Origin: Ipomoea triloba
Lineage: Eukaryota; Streptophyta; Magnoliopsida; Solanales; Convolvulaceae
Direction of reading: 5' to 3'
Assembly: GCF_003576645.1 (NCBI RefSeq)
Contig: NC_044918.1
Coordinates: forward strand, 22,252,452-22,316,451
Length of the DNA stretch: 64,000 nt
The notes beneath the pieces are model-generated. The model was not told the DNA's origin. It worked only from the letters and a program-made list of their open reading frames with translations, and searched no databases. Positions within the stretch are counted from its first letter, which is position 1. Every line of letters starts with the position of its first letter. Shown piece after piece: positions 34,301 through 46,386 of the stretch. The position numbers and the translations under genes were made by a program.

Positions 34301-35086
34301 TTAAGGTAAGGCATGAAGGGGGGATGTTGTGAGTACAGCCTCTCTAAACATCACAAGGGACTCTTCCAAGTCATCGCACAGTTGGTATGGATCTGGAATC
34401 ACTTCTGGATCAACCGCCATTGATATCGTCATCTTGTTGCAATAGCTTTGGAAGAGTATTGTCAATGACTACCCAAAACAAAAAAATAGCAAAAGGTTAA
34501 AAAAAATAGTGTTATAAGTTAGTTTTTTATTTTATTTTTGGGTCATATTTGAGGCACGGAATTATTATTATTTTTCTTTCACCATTTTGTGTCACAACTA
34601 TTTTATGGTATCATCATATTTAATCATCTACTTTTAATCCACACCTTTAATTTTTAAGATAATTTGATAATTTTACAATTCTAATATTCAATACTTACTT
34701 AAAACTGCTCCTAATAAGTGATATAATAAATAATATAGCATAGAAAAAAAAACTAATAATTTGTAATTAAAAAATTCATCAAATCGAATATTTGTTGTAT
34801 CATTTATGGACTATTTGAATAAGAAGATAGATTAAAATTGCAAAGTCAATTTGACGAAAATTGTAATAAAGAACTAACAGCACGTTTGGTCCACGGAATG
34901 AATTTTGAGGTAATAGTAATGCTATTCCATAAGGAATGGAACAAGAAAGAAATAGAATAGGAATTGTATTCTATTGTTTGGTTCGCGTAAGGAATAGACT
35001 TTAGAAATTATATTACAGTGTTTGGTTGGTTTAAGGAATAGAAAATGAAATATATTTTAAAAGACATAAATACCCTTATAAAATAT

Positions 35087-35128
<42 letters not shown>

Positions 35129-35360
35129 TTCATATTCATATTCTAATATTATTAGAATTATGTAATAATAAAATAAAACTTATAATAATATTAATAACAA
35201 TAATAAGAAAAAAGAAATAATAATAATAATAATGATATTAATAACAATAATAAGAAAAAAGAAATAATAATAATAATAATAATAATATTCTAATATTATT
35301 AGTATTATGTAATAATAAAATAAAACTTATAATAATATTAATAACAATAATAAGAAAAAT

Positions 35361-35391
<31 letters not shown>

Positions 35392-38300
35392 TAATAATAA
35401 TAATAATACAAAAACAAAATTATATATAAAATAATTTTTTTAAAAACATAAATGGGAGTTTTGATCCCACATCGGTAACTCAAGAAGAGGAGCTCATGAG
35501 CTCCTCTATATAAGAGAAGCATGGCTTCTCTTTTGAAATTAACGATAGGATGAGGAAGTCATAAAGAGTTAAAAGCTCCTTCATTTAAGGAGCTTTAATT
35601 GCTCTTAGTTACAATTTTTTTTTAATAATATAGGAGCGTTTTTGAAAAATGAAGATCTTTCCCCAAAACACTATAGGGTAAATTTGAAAATAACAACATT
35701 AGGTTATTCCTGAGAACTCAGGAATAGTCTAATACCTAGGAGGGCCATAGGAATCTCTATTCCCCTTGCAAGGGGAATAGGTCATTCCCAGGAATAGGAG
35801 GTTTTACCAAACAGCGGAATAGGCCTATTACTGGGAATGCTATTCCATTCCAGGCTTATTCCGCGAACCAAACGTGTCATAAATGAAATAATGTGAGTAA
35901 AATTGTGGGACTAAATACAATTAAATTAAAATTCGATAATAATACAACAATCATTGGACTAAAAATGAAATAATTTTATACTGTGTAATTATAGTAACGC
36001 AAAATATACTTACATGAGGTACCCCATAAACTGTGGGAGCAGAAAAAGCCATAGTATGTCCAAAAAATGAGATCTCTTCTTGAGGTCCAACAACATTGGA
36101 TATTGATACAGTTGTGTTACATATAACTCTGGTTATCAGAGCAGCAGCAGCCTGCACAGGGCTTGGAAAATGCAGATTAGTACATTTTTGTTTGATGCAT
36201 TTCACAATTTATACATATGTTGTAATAATTAATAATCATTGAGATTAAAAGGTAAGCCAGTCTAGGGTGTACATTACTAATTGGTTCAGAACGAAAAGGC
36301 CAATAGGCCCATTTCACAATGATTCAAACTTATCTTGTGTTTTTCAAAAAAAAAAAAAAACCTTGTGGTTATCGAGGCAACAACCAATCCTTATACCAAG
36401 GACCAGGGTTCACAATGCACTTTGGGCCCTCGTGCATATGTATTTGTCTTATGTTGTGAGTTTTTGTGTCTTGTGTTATGAAATTTTGTACCTAAATATT
36501 AATTCTGTACCTGAAACAAATTATTAATATTTTGTCTTATGTTATGAATTTTGGTGTCTTGTGTTGTGAAATTCTATGGCTATGAACACAAATTATGTAC
36601 CTAAATCATATTTGAAAAATAAGTAAATATATAATTCCGTAACTTACAAATATGAATTATGTATCTCGTCGTTTCAAATTTCAATCTAAGGTCTATAACG
36701 CTATGTGAACTCTGATCCATGATATAAATCGCGGCAACAACGATACCAACTCAAATGGGGCAAATTATTTCGCGAATCATGTTCCAACGTGATAATTGGG
36801 GACATAACACATGTACAATCACAGATACTGGAAATAACATAAATAAAAATGTATATAAATGGGAATTGGTAGCTAGCTAGCAGTACAAGTTAGATCGATG
36901 CATTTAATATGGTTATATACGTGTTGCACTGTGCCCGGGGCCACATTTTGATATTTAGTGAAGACATTATTGCTTATATTGTTTACACTTGATAAAAAAT
37001 ATCTTTATTTTTTTTTTAAAATTAAATACCATGTAGTGTGATGGCATCTCAATTATCATTCCATATGGGGTGATATAGGTTTTGAATGATAAAGAAAGAT
37101 AATATGATTATTGTTCTGGTCATAGGTTTAATTAATTATTTTTATTTTTAAATTTTAAGCACGAAGCAAAGAAAACAAACTCAAATAGGTCCCAACGGAG
37201 GGTATGTTGATTAGTGTTATTGCTTGTGATAATAAAAAAAAAAAAAATAGACATAGGCCCTGTTTGGTAAATGGCTGTTAACTGATTGAATTGGTTGTTT
37301 GGGTTAGAAAGTATGATTTGTTGATAACATTAGCTGATTGTAGAAAGTTGTTTGATAGCTGTTTGGTATAATTTTTTTTTCGCAAAAAGCTAATTGAAAA
37401 GGCTGCTTTGAGTAGCCTTTTGAATTTTAGCATTTTAGAGTTACAAAAAGCTTATTAACCAACAACTAATAGTGGTCAAATAAACTAAAATTGGCTGATA
37501 GGCTGATTATTTACCAAACAGGGTCATAATTAAAAATGTATATACCTGAACTCCAAAAAGCTTGAGTAGGATACGAGCAGAAGTGAAAGAGAATCTGGAC
37601 TCCATGGAGAGCTTCTTTCGATCAATGGTGGCTTTTGCTTTTCTGATATAATCGAGAGGGTTTTGTTGAACTCCAATGAATAATGGGACTAAGGCATATC
37701 CAATCTTATTGCCCCATTTTGCTCTTGATTTCTTCTCCATCATCTCAGCTAAAACCTGGGTATGATGCAGGCCACAAAATAAAGCTATATATATTATGAC
37801 TTAAATTGGAACTTTATTTAATATAATATATTTATATTGCCATTCCACCTTGCTCAACACCGCTCTGTTTGGTAGAGCTTATAGCTTATTTAATTTTAAA
37901 CTACAAATAAATTGTAAGTTCTGTTTGGTAAAACATAGTTATTTTGAAACGCTACCCCTAACATTTCAAAATAAACTCCTGACTTTTCAATCTTTTTTTC
38001 TTTACAAATTTACAAAAATGACGTCATCTACTATTCATTAATCAAATTCATAATATCTTAGTTTATTCTTTTATGTCTTTTTATACTTATCAGCTAATAA
38101 AATAATTAATTTTATCAAATACTTTATTTCAATTAGTTAACTTATTAGTTAGGAGTGACCAAGATTCCGGTTCCAGACTTCCAGTTCCTCAAATGGTCAA
38201 ACCGGAACCGAAATCTTATATTAAGGTTCCGATTCCAGTTCATGAACCGGCATTGGAACCGCCGGTTCTAACCGATTTTTTTCTGCCTATATATATATAT

Positions 38301-38769
38301 AAATTTTTGCGGTTCTAGAACTGAAATTAGGCGATTCCAATTCTAAAATTGTTGGAAACTTAATCGGAATCTTATTGGTTCCGGTCTCTAACTGGAACCG
38401 AAATAGTACCTATTATTAGCTACTAGTTTTTTTGCTTTCGTATTTCAGTTGGCTTTTTAGTTAAGTGTGTCAAACAAAGTCAACACAACTTCTCATATTT
38501 AATTTCATAAAAAAACATAAAAGTAGATAATTAAAAAAATTGTGAATATTCAAGATCTAATTAGAATATGAAAGAAGGAAAAGGGAAAAGAAGATAAGGA
38601 AATATGATTCAACATTCAATCAATAATATAATTATATTGAGACCTGTATTCCTGTGGATGGTCTGATGTTGAACATGATTGCCCCTCTAAGACGAACATT
38701 TTTGGGCAGATTATTTTTGTTATTGGTTGTACTCCCTTTTATGATACCTAAACAAATAATTAAAATTTA

Positions 38770-38803
<34 letters not shown>

Positions 38804-40646
38804 TAGTGAAATCACGAACCCCAGGTGAAAACCTACGTTTCAATAATGCTGAATAATTTTGGTATGTAGAAAATTTTTGATTCCTATGAAAGAACCATTG
38901 AAACTTACCATATTTTCTATTGAGATAACGTGACATTCCGGCTTGTAACATCCCCATCATTACATCGTTTATTGTCTAAAATTGCAAAAAGAAAGGTCAT
39001 ATATTTAATTATTTTAAAATGTGAGAAAATAATACAATACAATTTTTTTTTATCTATACAAAGAACCTAATACTATGTAGTGTGACGACACATCTGTTAC
39101 TATTCCAAATGGGTGGTCACTTGATAAAAAGATTGAGAAAGTATAGAACACATAATAACTTGTAATATAAAGAATCATGAGTGTTTAAAAAAAATCAATA
39201 ATATCATTATATTGATTTTTTTTTTATATTAATAAATCATAAAATTGTCTTTTATGCAATGAAAAAAATCAAAGTTAGTTGCTAGATATATTTAATTTGT
39301 ACGTACCACATTCATTGCATTTTTGACTAGCTTTATGTCATCAAGACTAACAGTGCGATGCACAAGTCTTCGGGGGCTGAAAGCATCCCCGATTTTGGCT
39401 TTCAACGGAGTATCCGTATCCTTGAGAAACAGTATAGTAGCCAAGAACAACGTTATATCCAAGACGGTGTTAAGAATCAATATCAAACATAGCCAAGTCG
39501 ATAAAAAAAGCTGTCGAAAAAACCCGATTTTGGGGCGGGTTCTGTTGCTGGATGGAATTGTGGGCAAGGAATTCGGATCCGAAGTCTTTCGGGTACAAGC
39601 TAGGACTAGAGAGATGATAGAAATACCGTCCCCGAGTGAATGGTGTATCCTGAGGATTGCTATGGAGTTTGCTTCGGAGGTTTTGACGTTTAGAATGTGG
39701 ATTTCCCACAATGGCTTCGATAAGTCCAACGATTTTGTTGTCAAACTTGAGGCATAGTTTTCCACGAACTCGTCGGCCGACTGCATGTCCGGCTCCAAAT
39801 CCGGGCATATAATATGGTCGTCCACGTTCACCTTCGTCGGAATCCACCTTTTCTTCCCTCTCTTATCGTCCATCGCCTTTAAGAAACAACACAAAAGTTG
39901 CAAAGCTAACTATTCAAATTAAGCAAAAAACTCGTGTGAGAACGTTTTACGGGTCTCAATTCGTGAGAGGGATCAGATATTTAATTAATAAGGTGACCTA
40001 TTAATTAAATATTCAATCCGTCTTAGGGATTGATGATTGAGAACTGTGAGATGTCTCACATAAGTGTTACCCTTCGAATTATATTATTATTTTATATTAT
40101 TAGGATCAAACATTTAGCTAGTAGCGAAGACGCAAGGTGCTGGACTTGGCCCTTTAAGGGCTTTACTGCCTCCGCCTTTCCCCTCCCAACACCAACCAGT
40201 TCTGATACCACTTGTTAGGATCAAGTGCTTAGCATTCATTACGCTAAAAGTCATAACTAGTAGCGAATTGAATGCCTAATTTTATTTTTTTATTATTCGA
40301 GACGCTGAGTTCTGGACTTGACTCTTTAAATCCTAGCCCCCTCCTAATATTCTCTCAACAATCGGACCGCTGCCCAACATATATATAAAACGAGACTAAA
40401 AAAAACATAAATAAATCTTACGAGGATGCTAGAAAAGCGAGGGTGATTAACCAAAGTACACTGGAGACCCTTCTTGATTACATCCACGTTGATTTTAGTG
40501 GTGCACCCGACAACGGCGACGATGCAGCAATTGAGAGCTGTTGTGTGGAACAAGTGGGTGGCGGGGCTAGCCGGCACCTCCGCCGCCTCCCGGTCGCGGT
40601 GGTTCTGTTTCTCGCCATTTATGGCGAGGGGGTTAAGAGCTGCCAT
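34301..40646 (-). CDS. WSD1: wax ester synthase/diacylglycerol acyltransferase, WSD1-like
   Basis: Seven exons: 40646-40422, 39876-39307, 38975-38909, 38747-38644, 37755-37546, 36151-36014 and 34468-34301. Total 1482 nt, 493 aa, in frame, GT-AG throughout. The catalytic HHxxxDG motif is HHSLGDG at residues 153-159. A hydrophobic segment near 196-228 would be membrane-associated. The C-terminal WES_acyltransf domain carries LRGAIMFNIRPSTGIQ and NVVGPQEEISFFGHTMAF. The family transfers acyl-CoA to fatty alcohol (wax ester) or diacylglycerol at the ER; Arabidopsis WSD1 makes stem wax esters. Which paralogue this is cannot be told. The ATG at 40646 was chosen because the family starts shortly before PxSPxxxLF; an upstream in-frame non-ATG extension is ignored. 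Introns hold at least four MITE-type insertions. Confidence 0.95.
34878..35879. mobile_element. Tourist-like MITE, copy B, in WSD1-like intron 6
   Basis: TAA at 34875-34877 and 35880-35882. Ends CAGCACGTTTGG and CCAAACGTGTCA. The inside has several AAT microsatellites and 'gttttgatcccacatcggtaactcaag', the reverse complement of the block in copy A (8094-9326). No coding capacity. Confidence 0.85.
36405..36720. repeat. MITE-like repeat, second copy of the 2443-2784 family
   Basis: Lies in WSD1-like intron 5. Filled with 'ttatgttgtgagtttttgtgtcttgtgttatgaaatt' units and ends with diverged GGACCAGGGTTCAC and GTGAACTCTGATCC. Opposite in orientation to the copy at 2443. Confidence 0.55.
37255..37527. 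mobile_element. hAT-like MITE in WSD1-like intron 5
   Basis: Inverted ends GGCCCTGTTTGGTAAAT and ATTTACCAAACAGGGTC, 273 bp, non-coding. CCAAACAGGG ends are common in plant hAT-type MITEs. No clean 8-bp target copy. Confidence 0.75.
38155..38420. repeat. GGTTCCGG-type MITE in WSD1-like intron 4
   Basis: 'gattccggttccagacttccagttcc' at the left and 'attggttccggtctctaactggaacc' at the right, with internal 'gaaccggcattggaaccgccggttc'. Typical non-autonomous hAT repeat. Ends approximate. Confidence 0.55.
40095..40375. repeat. diverged duplicated repeat in WSD1-like intron 1
   Basis: The order 'gatcaa..cttagc..actagtagcgaa...gacgc...ctggacttg.c.cttta' appears twice (about 40105-40185 and 40228-40345). 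The phrase 'ttctgataccacttgttaggatcaa' lies between. Origin unknown. Confidence 0.5.
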
Positions 40647-40670
40647 TGGTGATGATATGATGAAGCTCAA

Positions 40671-41326
40671 CTAACTAGGAAGCTAGGAAAGTGTTTTTGA
40701 GAGCAAATATGGGAGAACAAGCCACTACTGGAGTCGAATCATTACCCTCTTCCATTCCTTAAATATTTCTCGTGCCCTTCTTCCTGCAACCATGTTGTCC
40801 ATCTGTCTTTATTTATGACACCTTCAAGTCAATAAAGTATATTATTTGATGTAAAAAAAAATATTTTACTATTTTGATTGTTTTTTTTTATATAGGAAAT
40901 TAAAACATCCCTCATAAAAGGATGCATGCGTACCTTCGGATCTGACTGAAAATAATGCAGTCTTAAGTAACTAAAAATGGTTTTCAAAAAAAAATAAAAA
41001 ATAGAACTAAAAATGGGTTACGTTATGCATGTTATTCACTGATTGCTTGAAGTATTCAAGTCCGACGAGTGTACTTAATTAGTAGATTCAACTTGCTTTC
41101 TCCAAATCGGAAAGTTTGATGAGGTAATTAGTTTTATTGGTAAGTGGGTTAGAGCATAGAGTTGTACAGTACAATGGTTTGTTTGGGGTGTAGCAGCCAT
41201 GTTAAATGAGAGTGAGAAAGGGGGAAAAAAAAAAAAAAGAACTAGTGAAAAACAAAAATTCTTGCTTAGAGGATTGACTTTGATACCACGTATGAATTAT
41301 TGGTTGATGACTTTATTTTGGTAAGA
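40671..41326. other. upstream region of the WSD1-like gene
   Basis: Presumed 5' UTR and promoter to about 40850, then AT-rich sequence. No repeat or gene recognised. Confidence 0.4.
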
Positions 41327-41750
41327 GGTAATTTCAGCAATGGTCCTCTGATTATTGTGATTTTTTAAAATTGGTCCCTGTTTTTAATTTGGACGAAAAA
41401 GACACTTGACTTTTAAATTTGTTCCAACAATGGTCCTTCCGTTAACCTTCAGTTTGTTAGGTGTTAGGTTAGGGACTAAAATGGTCATTTCATTAGCTAT
41501 CCTTCTTCTTCCTCAATTTTGTTCCAGAAATGAAATGACCATTTTAGCCCAAATTTGAGGAAGAAGAAGGCTAGCTAATGAAATGACAATTTTAACCCCT
41601 AACCTAATGCCTAACAAACGGAAGGTTAACGAAAGGACCATTGCTCGCTGGAACAAATTTGAAAGTCTAATGTCTTTTTCGTCCAAATTAAAAGACGATG
41701 ACCAATTTTGAAAAATCACAATAATCGGAGGATCATTAATGAAATTAACT
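41327..41750. mobile_element. foldback MITE, about 420 bp
   Basis: Left arm 'cagcaatggtcctctgattattgtgattttttaaaattgg' pairs with right arm 'ccaattttgaaaaatcacaataatcggaggatcatt'. Central inversion near 41515-41530. Arms are nearly continuous with small mismatches. Different sequence from the 31938 foldback but the same architecture and similar 'ggtcc..gatta' ends. Confidence 0.85.
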
Positions 41751-42737
41751 CTTTTTGGTAAAGAAGCAAAATATATATAACTCTCTAACTTAAAACAAGC
41801 TTGAAGTTGAAACTTAAATGCTATTAGCTATATGCTAGTTAATTTGTTTGAAACACTAACATAGGTAGTATTTCAAAATAAATTATTATTTTAAGCTTTA
41901 TGTGTTATATTTATCAAACAGGCCAGATTTATAGCTTATTTGGAGTTTAAATAAATTATACTTTAAAATAAATTTTACTAAATAAAGCCATAGTACAACA
42001 CCAAAAGAAGAGAAAACTAGTTGCAACAACTATAAAAACCTATGCGAACCAAATGAATAGGACAAACTGAAACAGGGCAGGAACTAAGCCTCAATAAATA
42101 TAGAATATGTTTATTTGTACATAAATTTATAATATAAAAATTAAAGAATGGAGAACTAACAAAAAAAAAAAGAATTGAAAATGGGAAAATGAAAATTTTG
42201 AAGAATTAAAATAATCACAACCTCTATATTTACACTTTTATTTTTTTTAATAAATTCCTAAAATATTTTACAAAAATATTTTTTTATTAAAATAATTTCT
42301 AAGTAAAGAAGTATAAAACATTGTTTCACTGATACTAACTAAATACTACTCCATAAAAATTAAACTTGTATATCGAAAAAAAAAATCTCGTAAAATATTT
42401 TTCTTTTAATCTCTTTTACACAAAACAAATACATGAAATAATGTTACATCTGGTGTTCGTTACACATGTTAAATAAAATATTGGTTCTCTTTAACTAGAA
42501 TTTGGGGCAATTAATATATTCAAAGTTCACATTTTTTTTTAGCAAAGTTCAATTAATAAAATATTGATTCTCTTTTAACTTGATGGGTGACTTCTTTCAT
42601 GTAAATTTATAAATGTACAAATGATACACATAATTCGCTAATTATTTGTCAGTTTATAATTTAATTTGGTTAGGTTAATTATGAAATTTATTATGGTGGT
42701 CTACTTCATTATGCTGCATCCGATGATTTGAGATTTG
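41751..42737. other. intergenic, AT-rich
   Basis: A phrase with 'atttatcaaacaggccagatttatagctta' near 41910-41945 recalls MITE ends. Otherwise nothing recognised. Confidence 0.4.
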
Positions 42738-43195
42738 GAAAAGGGTCACACTTGTGTGAGACCGTCTCACGGGTCCTTATTCGTGAGACGAGTCGGGTCG
42801 GGTCAAAGCACCATGCAAATGTCATACTTATATGTGCAAATGTCACACTTATATGCTCAAATATAACACTAATCAATAATACAATTTTTGTTACTTATAA
42901 GAGAAAAAGTAATACATTTTTCATAATAAGTAATGTTGACAAGTATTCCTTACTTATACGGGCAAATATAATACTTTTGAGGAAAAATGTAATACTTTTA
43001 AATCGAAATGTAAAAGTATTGTATTTTCCCTTAAAAGTATTACATTTACCCTTATAAGTAACAAAAACTTTAATCTATTCCTGATTAGTATTACATTTGA
43101 GCATATAAGTATGACACTTGTGCACATAAGTGTTATATTTGCATATTGACCCGACCCGACCCGTTTCATGGTGAGACGGTCTCACACAAGTTTTT
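42738..43195. mobile_element. MITE with GTGAGACCGTCTCAC ends
   Basis: Left ACACTTGTGTGAGACCGTCTC and right GAGACGGTCTCACACAAGTT are inverted. Next inside are 'gagtcgggtcgggtc' and 'gacccgacccgacccg', also inverted. The core is made of 'gcaaatgtcacacttatatg' type units on both sides. A weaker relative is at about 39930-40070. Superfamily not assigned. Confidence 0.8.
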
Positions 43196-43747
43196 GCCAA
43201 AATATCAAAGTATACGTTTGTTTTTATTAGAATCTTCAGGCAAAGATTTAAAATTGAAAGACTCCCCTTTTTCCTAGCAATATTATTTTGATTAATTCCC
43301 TAGATTTTTATATGGTAATTAAAATATTCATGTGTATTTAAAAGAGAATGATCTCTGCATGAAGTGAAGGTTACCGACTGTGTAAAAGTGAATACCTGCA
43401 ATCAACTCAAGAAGATGATGAAGATTGAGTTGATGAGTGTGATTAAACTATAGGTGTATGGTGAATCAATTCATCTGGTTGTAATATGTGATCATCTAGT
43501 GGAGTTGGGCTTCACCTTTAAGTGGCCTGGTAGGAGTAGGAGAAGGTTTCTCCAAACTGCGTAAACATATCATTGTGTTAGTGGTTCCTTTATTTTTCTA
43601 CGTTTACTTTATTCTTTAATTTCTGAGTAATTTTGTGTCTGAATCAAGCTAAACTCAGGTAATTAATTTTATTAACATCTAAGTAGGAACCAGTTAAGAT
43701 TTTTCCTTGCATTCAAGACTCACGATGAATTTAATAAAATTTATCTT
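43196..43747. other. intergenic
   Basis: Contains 43380-43640 with mixed-complexity sequence but no conserved frame. May be further 5' LINE-like or unrelated sequence. Confidence 0.3.
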
Positions 43748-43900
43748 TTGTTAGACGATCTGCGAATCACGCCGCTCACTTGTTAGCTAGACAGTTCAAT
43801 TAGTTTTTATGTTAGATATTCAGAGTGGTTGATAAATCCCCGCCTATTATGTGTAATGTTTTATCTTTAGAAATGAATTAATTAAGTTTATGTTTAATAA
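43748..43900 (+). pseudogene. LINE RNase H tail relic
   Basis: TTAGACGATCTGCGAATCA is followed by codons for RRSANHAAHLLARQ, matching the end of the RNase H domain of the LINE at 50298-53692 (RRSANQIAHCLARE). The relic is severely 5'-truncated, carries stops, and is more diverged than the full LINE. Confidence 0.7.
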
Positions 43901-44340
43901 AAAAGAGGAAGTGAAAGTTCACATTTTTTTTTGCAATCAATTTGTTTATCCAAAATAAGCAATCAATCAATAGACGCCAACTTTTAAAAAAAAAAAATCA
44001 ACAGAGGCCAACTGTAGTGTTTCTAAATGTGAGGAATCGAACTGACGCGTATAAGCTTACTGCCTACAGTTTCACTATTCTGGTTCAACTCTCTTGGGAA
44101 TCAACACCTTCATATATGAGTCAACTACTCATGCAACTGTCACGGCCAGTAATTAACATGATAGTATGATACATTTTTATTTTATTTTAGTCTCTCTCTA
44201 CATATAATACTGTACTTTTGTATTTTGTACCCTTTAACTATAAAGTGGAGATCCATTTGGGGAAATAGTGTTTGCTACGATTTTTGAGAAACCGGGTTGT
44301 TTTAAGTTTTTCCATTAATAATGGTAGACGGCAAATTCTG

Positions 44341-44990
44341 TTATGGTCCATGAAACAGTCTCTCTCATTATTCAGTTTTATTTTATATAGACTATAGTTT
44401 TATTACAACACTATTAGTTACAATATCATTTTAATTCAACAATTGTTTCATTTGACAATATATAACTCAATATGTAAAACCTGCTATTCAGTTGTATTTT
44501 ATACACAATATAGTTTCATTACAACACTACTAAATATGATTATTATTCAACTACAATTTCATCTGACAATATATATATTATATATATACTCAATATGCAA
44601 GACATGTTATTTAGTTTCATTTTTTACACACTGTAGTTTTATTACTACCAATGTATCATTCAAATTAAACTATAATTTCATTTAACAATATACATATAGT
44701 ATGTGAGATTTGTTATTAAGTTTCATTTTAAGCACAATGTAGTTTAATTATGGTACCATTAAAGTATCATTCTTATTCAACTATACAATTTCATCTAACA
44801 ATCTGCACTCAGTATGTGAGATATGTTATTTAGTTTCATTTTATATACCCTGTAGTTTCATTACAACATTAAAAAAAAAACTGAACGCGTCATAGAACGT
44901 AACGATTGCCATTTCTATTTATTAAAAGAAACGGCGTCGTTTCGATTGTGACCCATGGTTCATTGTATAATAATTATTGGAGATAGTATG
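44341..44990. repeat. degenerate about 110-bp tandem array and AACGGCGTCGTTT end
   Basis: 'tgtagtttcattacaacac' style phrases recur at about 44396, 44508, 44632, 44740 and 44850 (steps of 108-124 bp), interleaved with 'tatcattttaattcaacta...atttcatttgacaatata'. The array ends in AAACGGCGTCGTTTCG and CCATGGTTC. Related to 10790-11190. Its copy lies at 49386-50035. Confidence 0.8.
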
Positions 44991-45306
44991 AGTCAGGCCA
45001 ACCACTTTTTAAAAACTTGACTTATCCACCAATTCCCCTCTTAACTTTTGGAATATGAACCCGTGACCTACTCTGATATCAAGCGCTTATCATTTTGCCA
45101 AAAACATAATTAGTAAAGAATGTATAATTTTATTTCCATATAGTGTTACATTTCAATGGTAAAATATTGAATTTGACCCAACCTCTAAACCCCCACCCAA
45201 TATATGTTGAACTGTTTGTCCCACATATATGATTGGAATCGTGCATGTTCAAGGAAGGAACAAGAATTTGAGTTGGTGTAGTGATCACCTATAGTATTTG
45301 CGTAAT

Positions 45307-45483
45307 AATCCAATGAGGTAGCTCAAGTGGCAAGTACGTAAACTCTCTTTGTGGGGGGAAATTTTAGGAGAACTCGGGTTTGATTCCACAAGTGACGATT
45401 GCGAGGATTAGTTGGGTAGACCCGAACCATTATACAGATGGGGAAAGACCGGGACACCTCGTGGAATCAAAAAAAAAAAGAAG
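45307..45483 (+). mobile_element. tRNA-derived SINE (copy 1)
   Basis: Target copies GTATTTGCGTAAT (45294-45306) and GTATTTGCATAAT (45484-45496), one mismatch. A-box-like GGTAGCTCAAGTGGCAAG, B-box-like GGTTTGATTCCAC, A tail. Same family as the SINE at 34097. Confidence 0.85.
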
Positions 45484-45496
45484 GTATTTGCATAAT

Positions 45497-46386
45497 GTAC
45501 ATCTATCTTTAAAGACATCTTGTTAATAAATTGATGTTAAAAAGTATTAAGCATATTATTTTCGAATATAAAAATAGATAATTAAACGTATTGCTTTTGA
45601 ATCAGTTTCAATTTTTTTTCCCATGTAAAGATGAGACAAAGTATCATGACAACACACTGCACACCTCATAAATGGATGAAATAATAGAATGAATTCGAGT
45701 AGATGGATGGGTACTTAGTTTATTTATTTGTTGAAGCATGACAGGATAATCTCGCTATTGTTGGCAAGAGCAACATCAACGACAATAATTAGTAAACGAA
45801 ATTAGTCATATGATGTGTGTCAATTTATGTATTGATTTTCATAGATTAGCTAGTGATTTATCTTCTTCTTCTTTTTTTTCCTTAATTGATGACAATAATT
45901 TATTTATTTATTTGCTCAATGAATAAGAAAATGATGTTTCATGAAAAAAAAAAAGAATAATGTTACATTCTTATTATAAATATTTTTCATAATATTCACT
46001 ACTCAATGATGCGTTATTTACTGATGGCTTTTTAAAACAAGCTCACCACGGACCATTGCAATTGATTAGTACTTAATTGCACTTATTTTCAATATCATAT
46101 TTATAATGATTTTACTTGTACCTCATCTAGTTTAGTGGAATATGATACTCAATTCATTAATATATATTTGATTTTTTTTTTAATTTCAAAGCATGCAATT
46201 TATAATAAGCTGAGAGTATTTTTATCATATCTATCTCATATGAAATTCAATTGAGGTGATTCAAGTATTCCTGGAAAGCTAAGACAATCTTCTCTAACTT
46301 TTATGTTAAGAGTTTTTACATATTCGGGACAAATCAAGTGAAATATGTGGATAGATTTTGCTTGGCACAACGGATTTTGCCACAAC
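45497..46386. other. unit interior, nothing recognised
   Basis: AT-rich sequence between the SINE and the CACTA end. No frame or repeat identified. Present again at 53927-54817. Confidence 0.4.
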
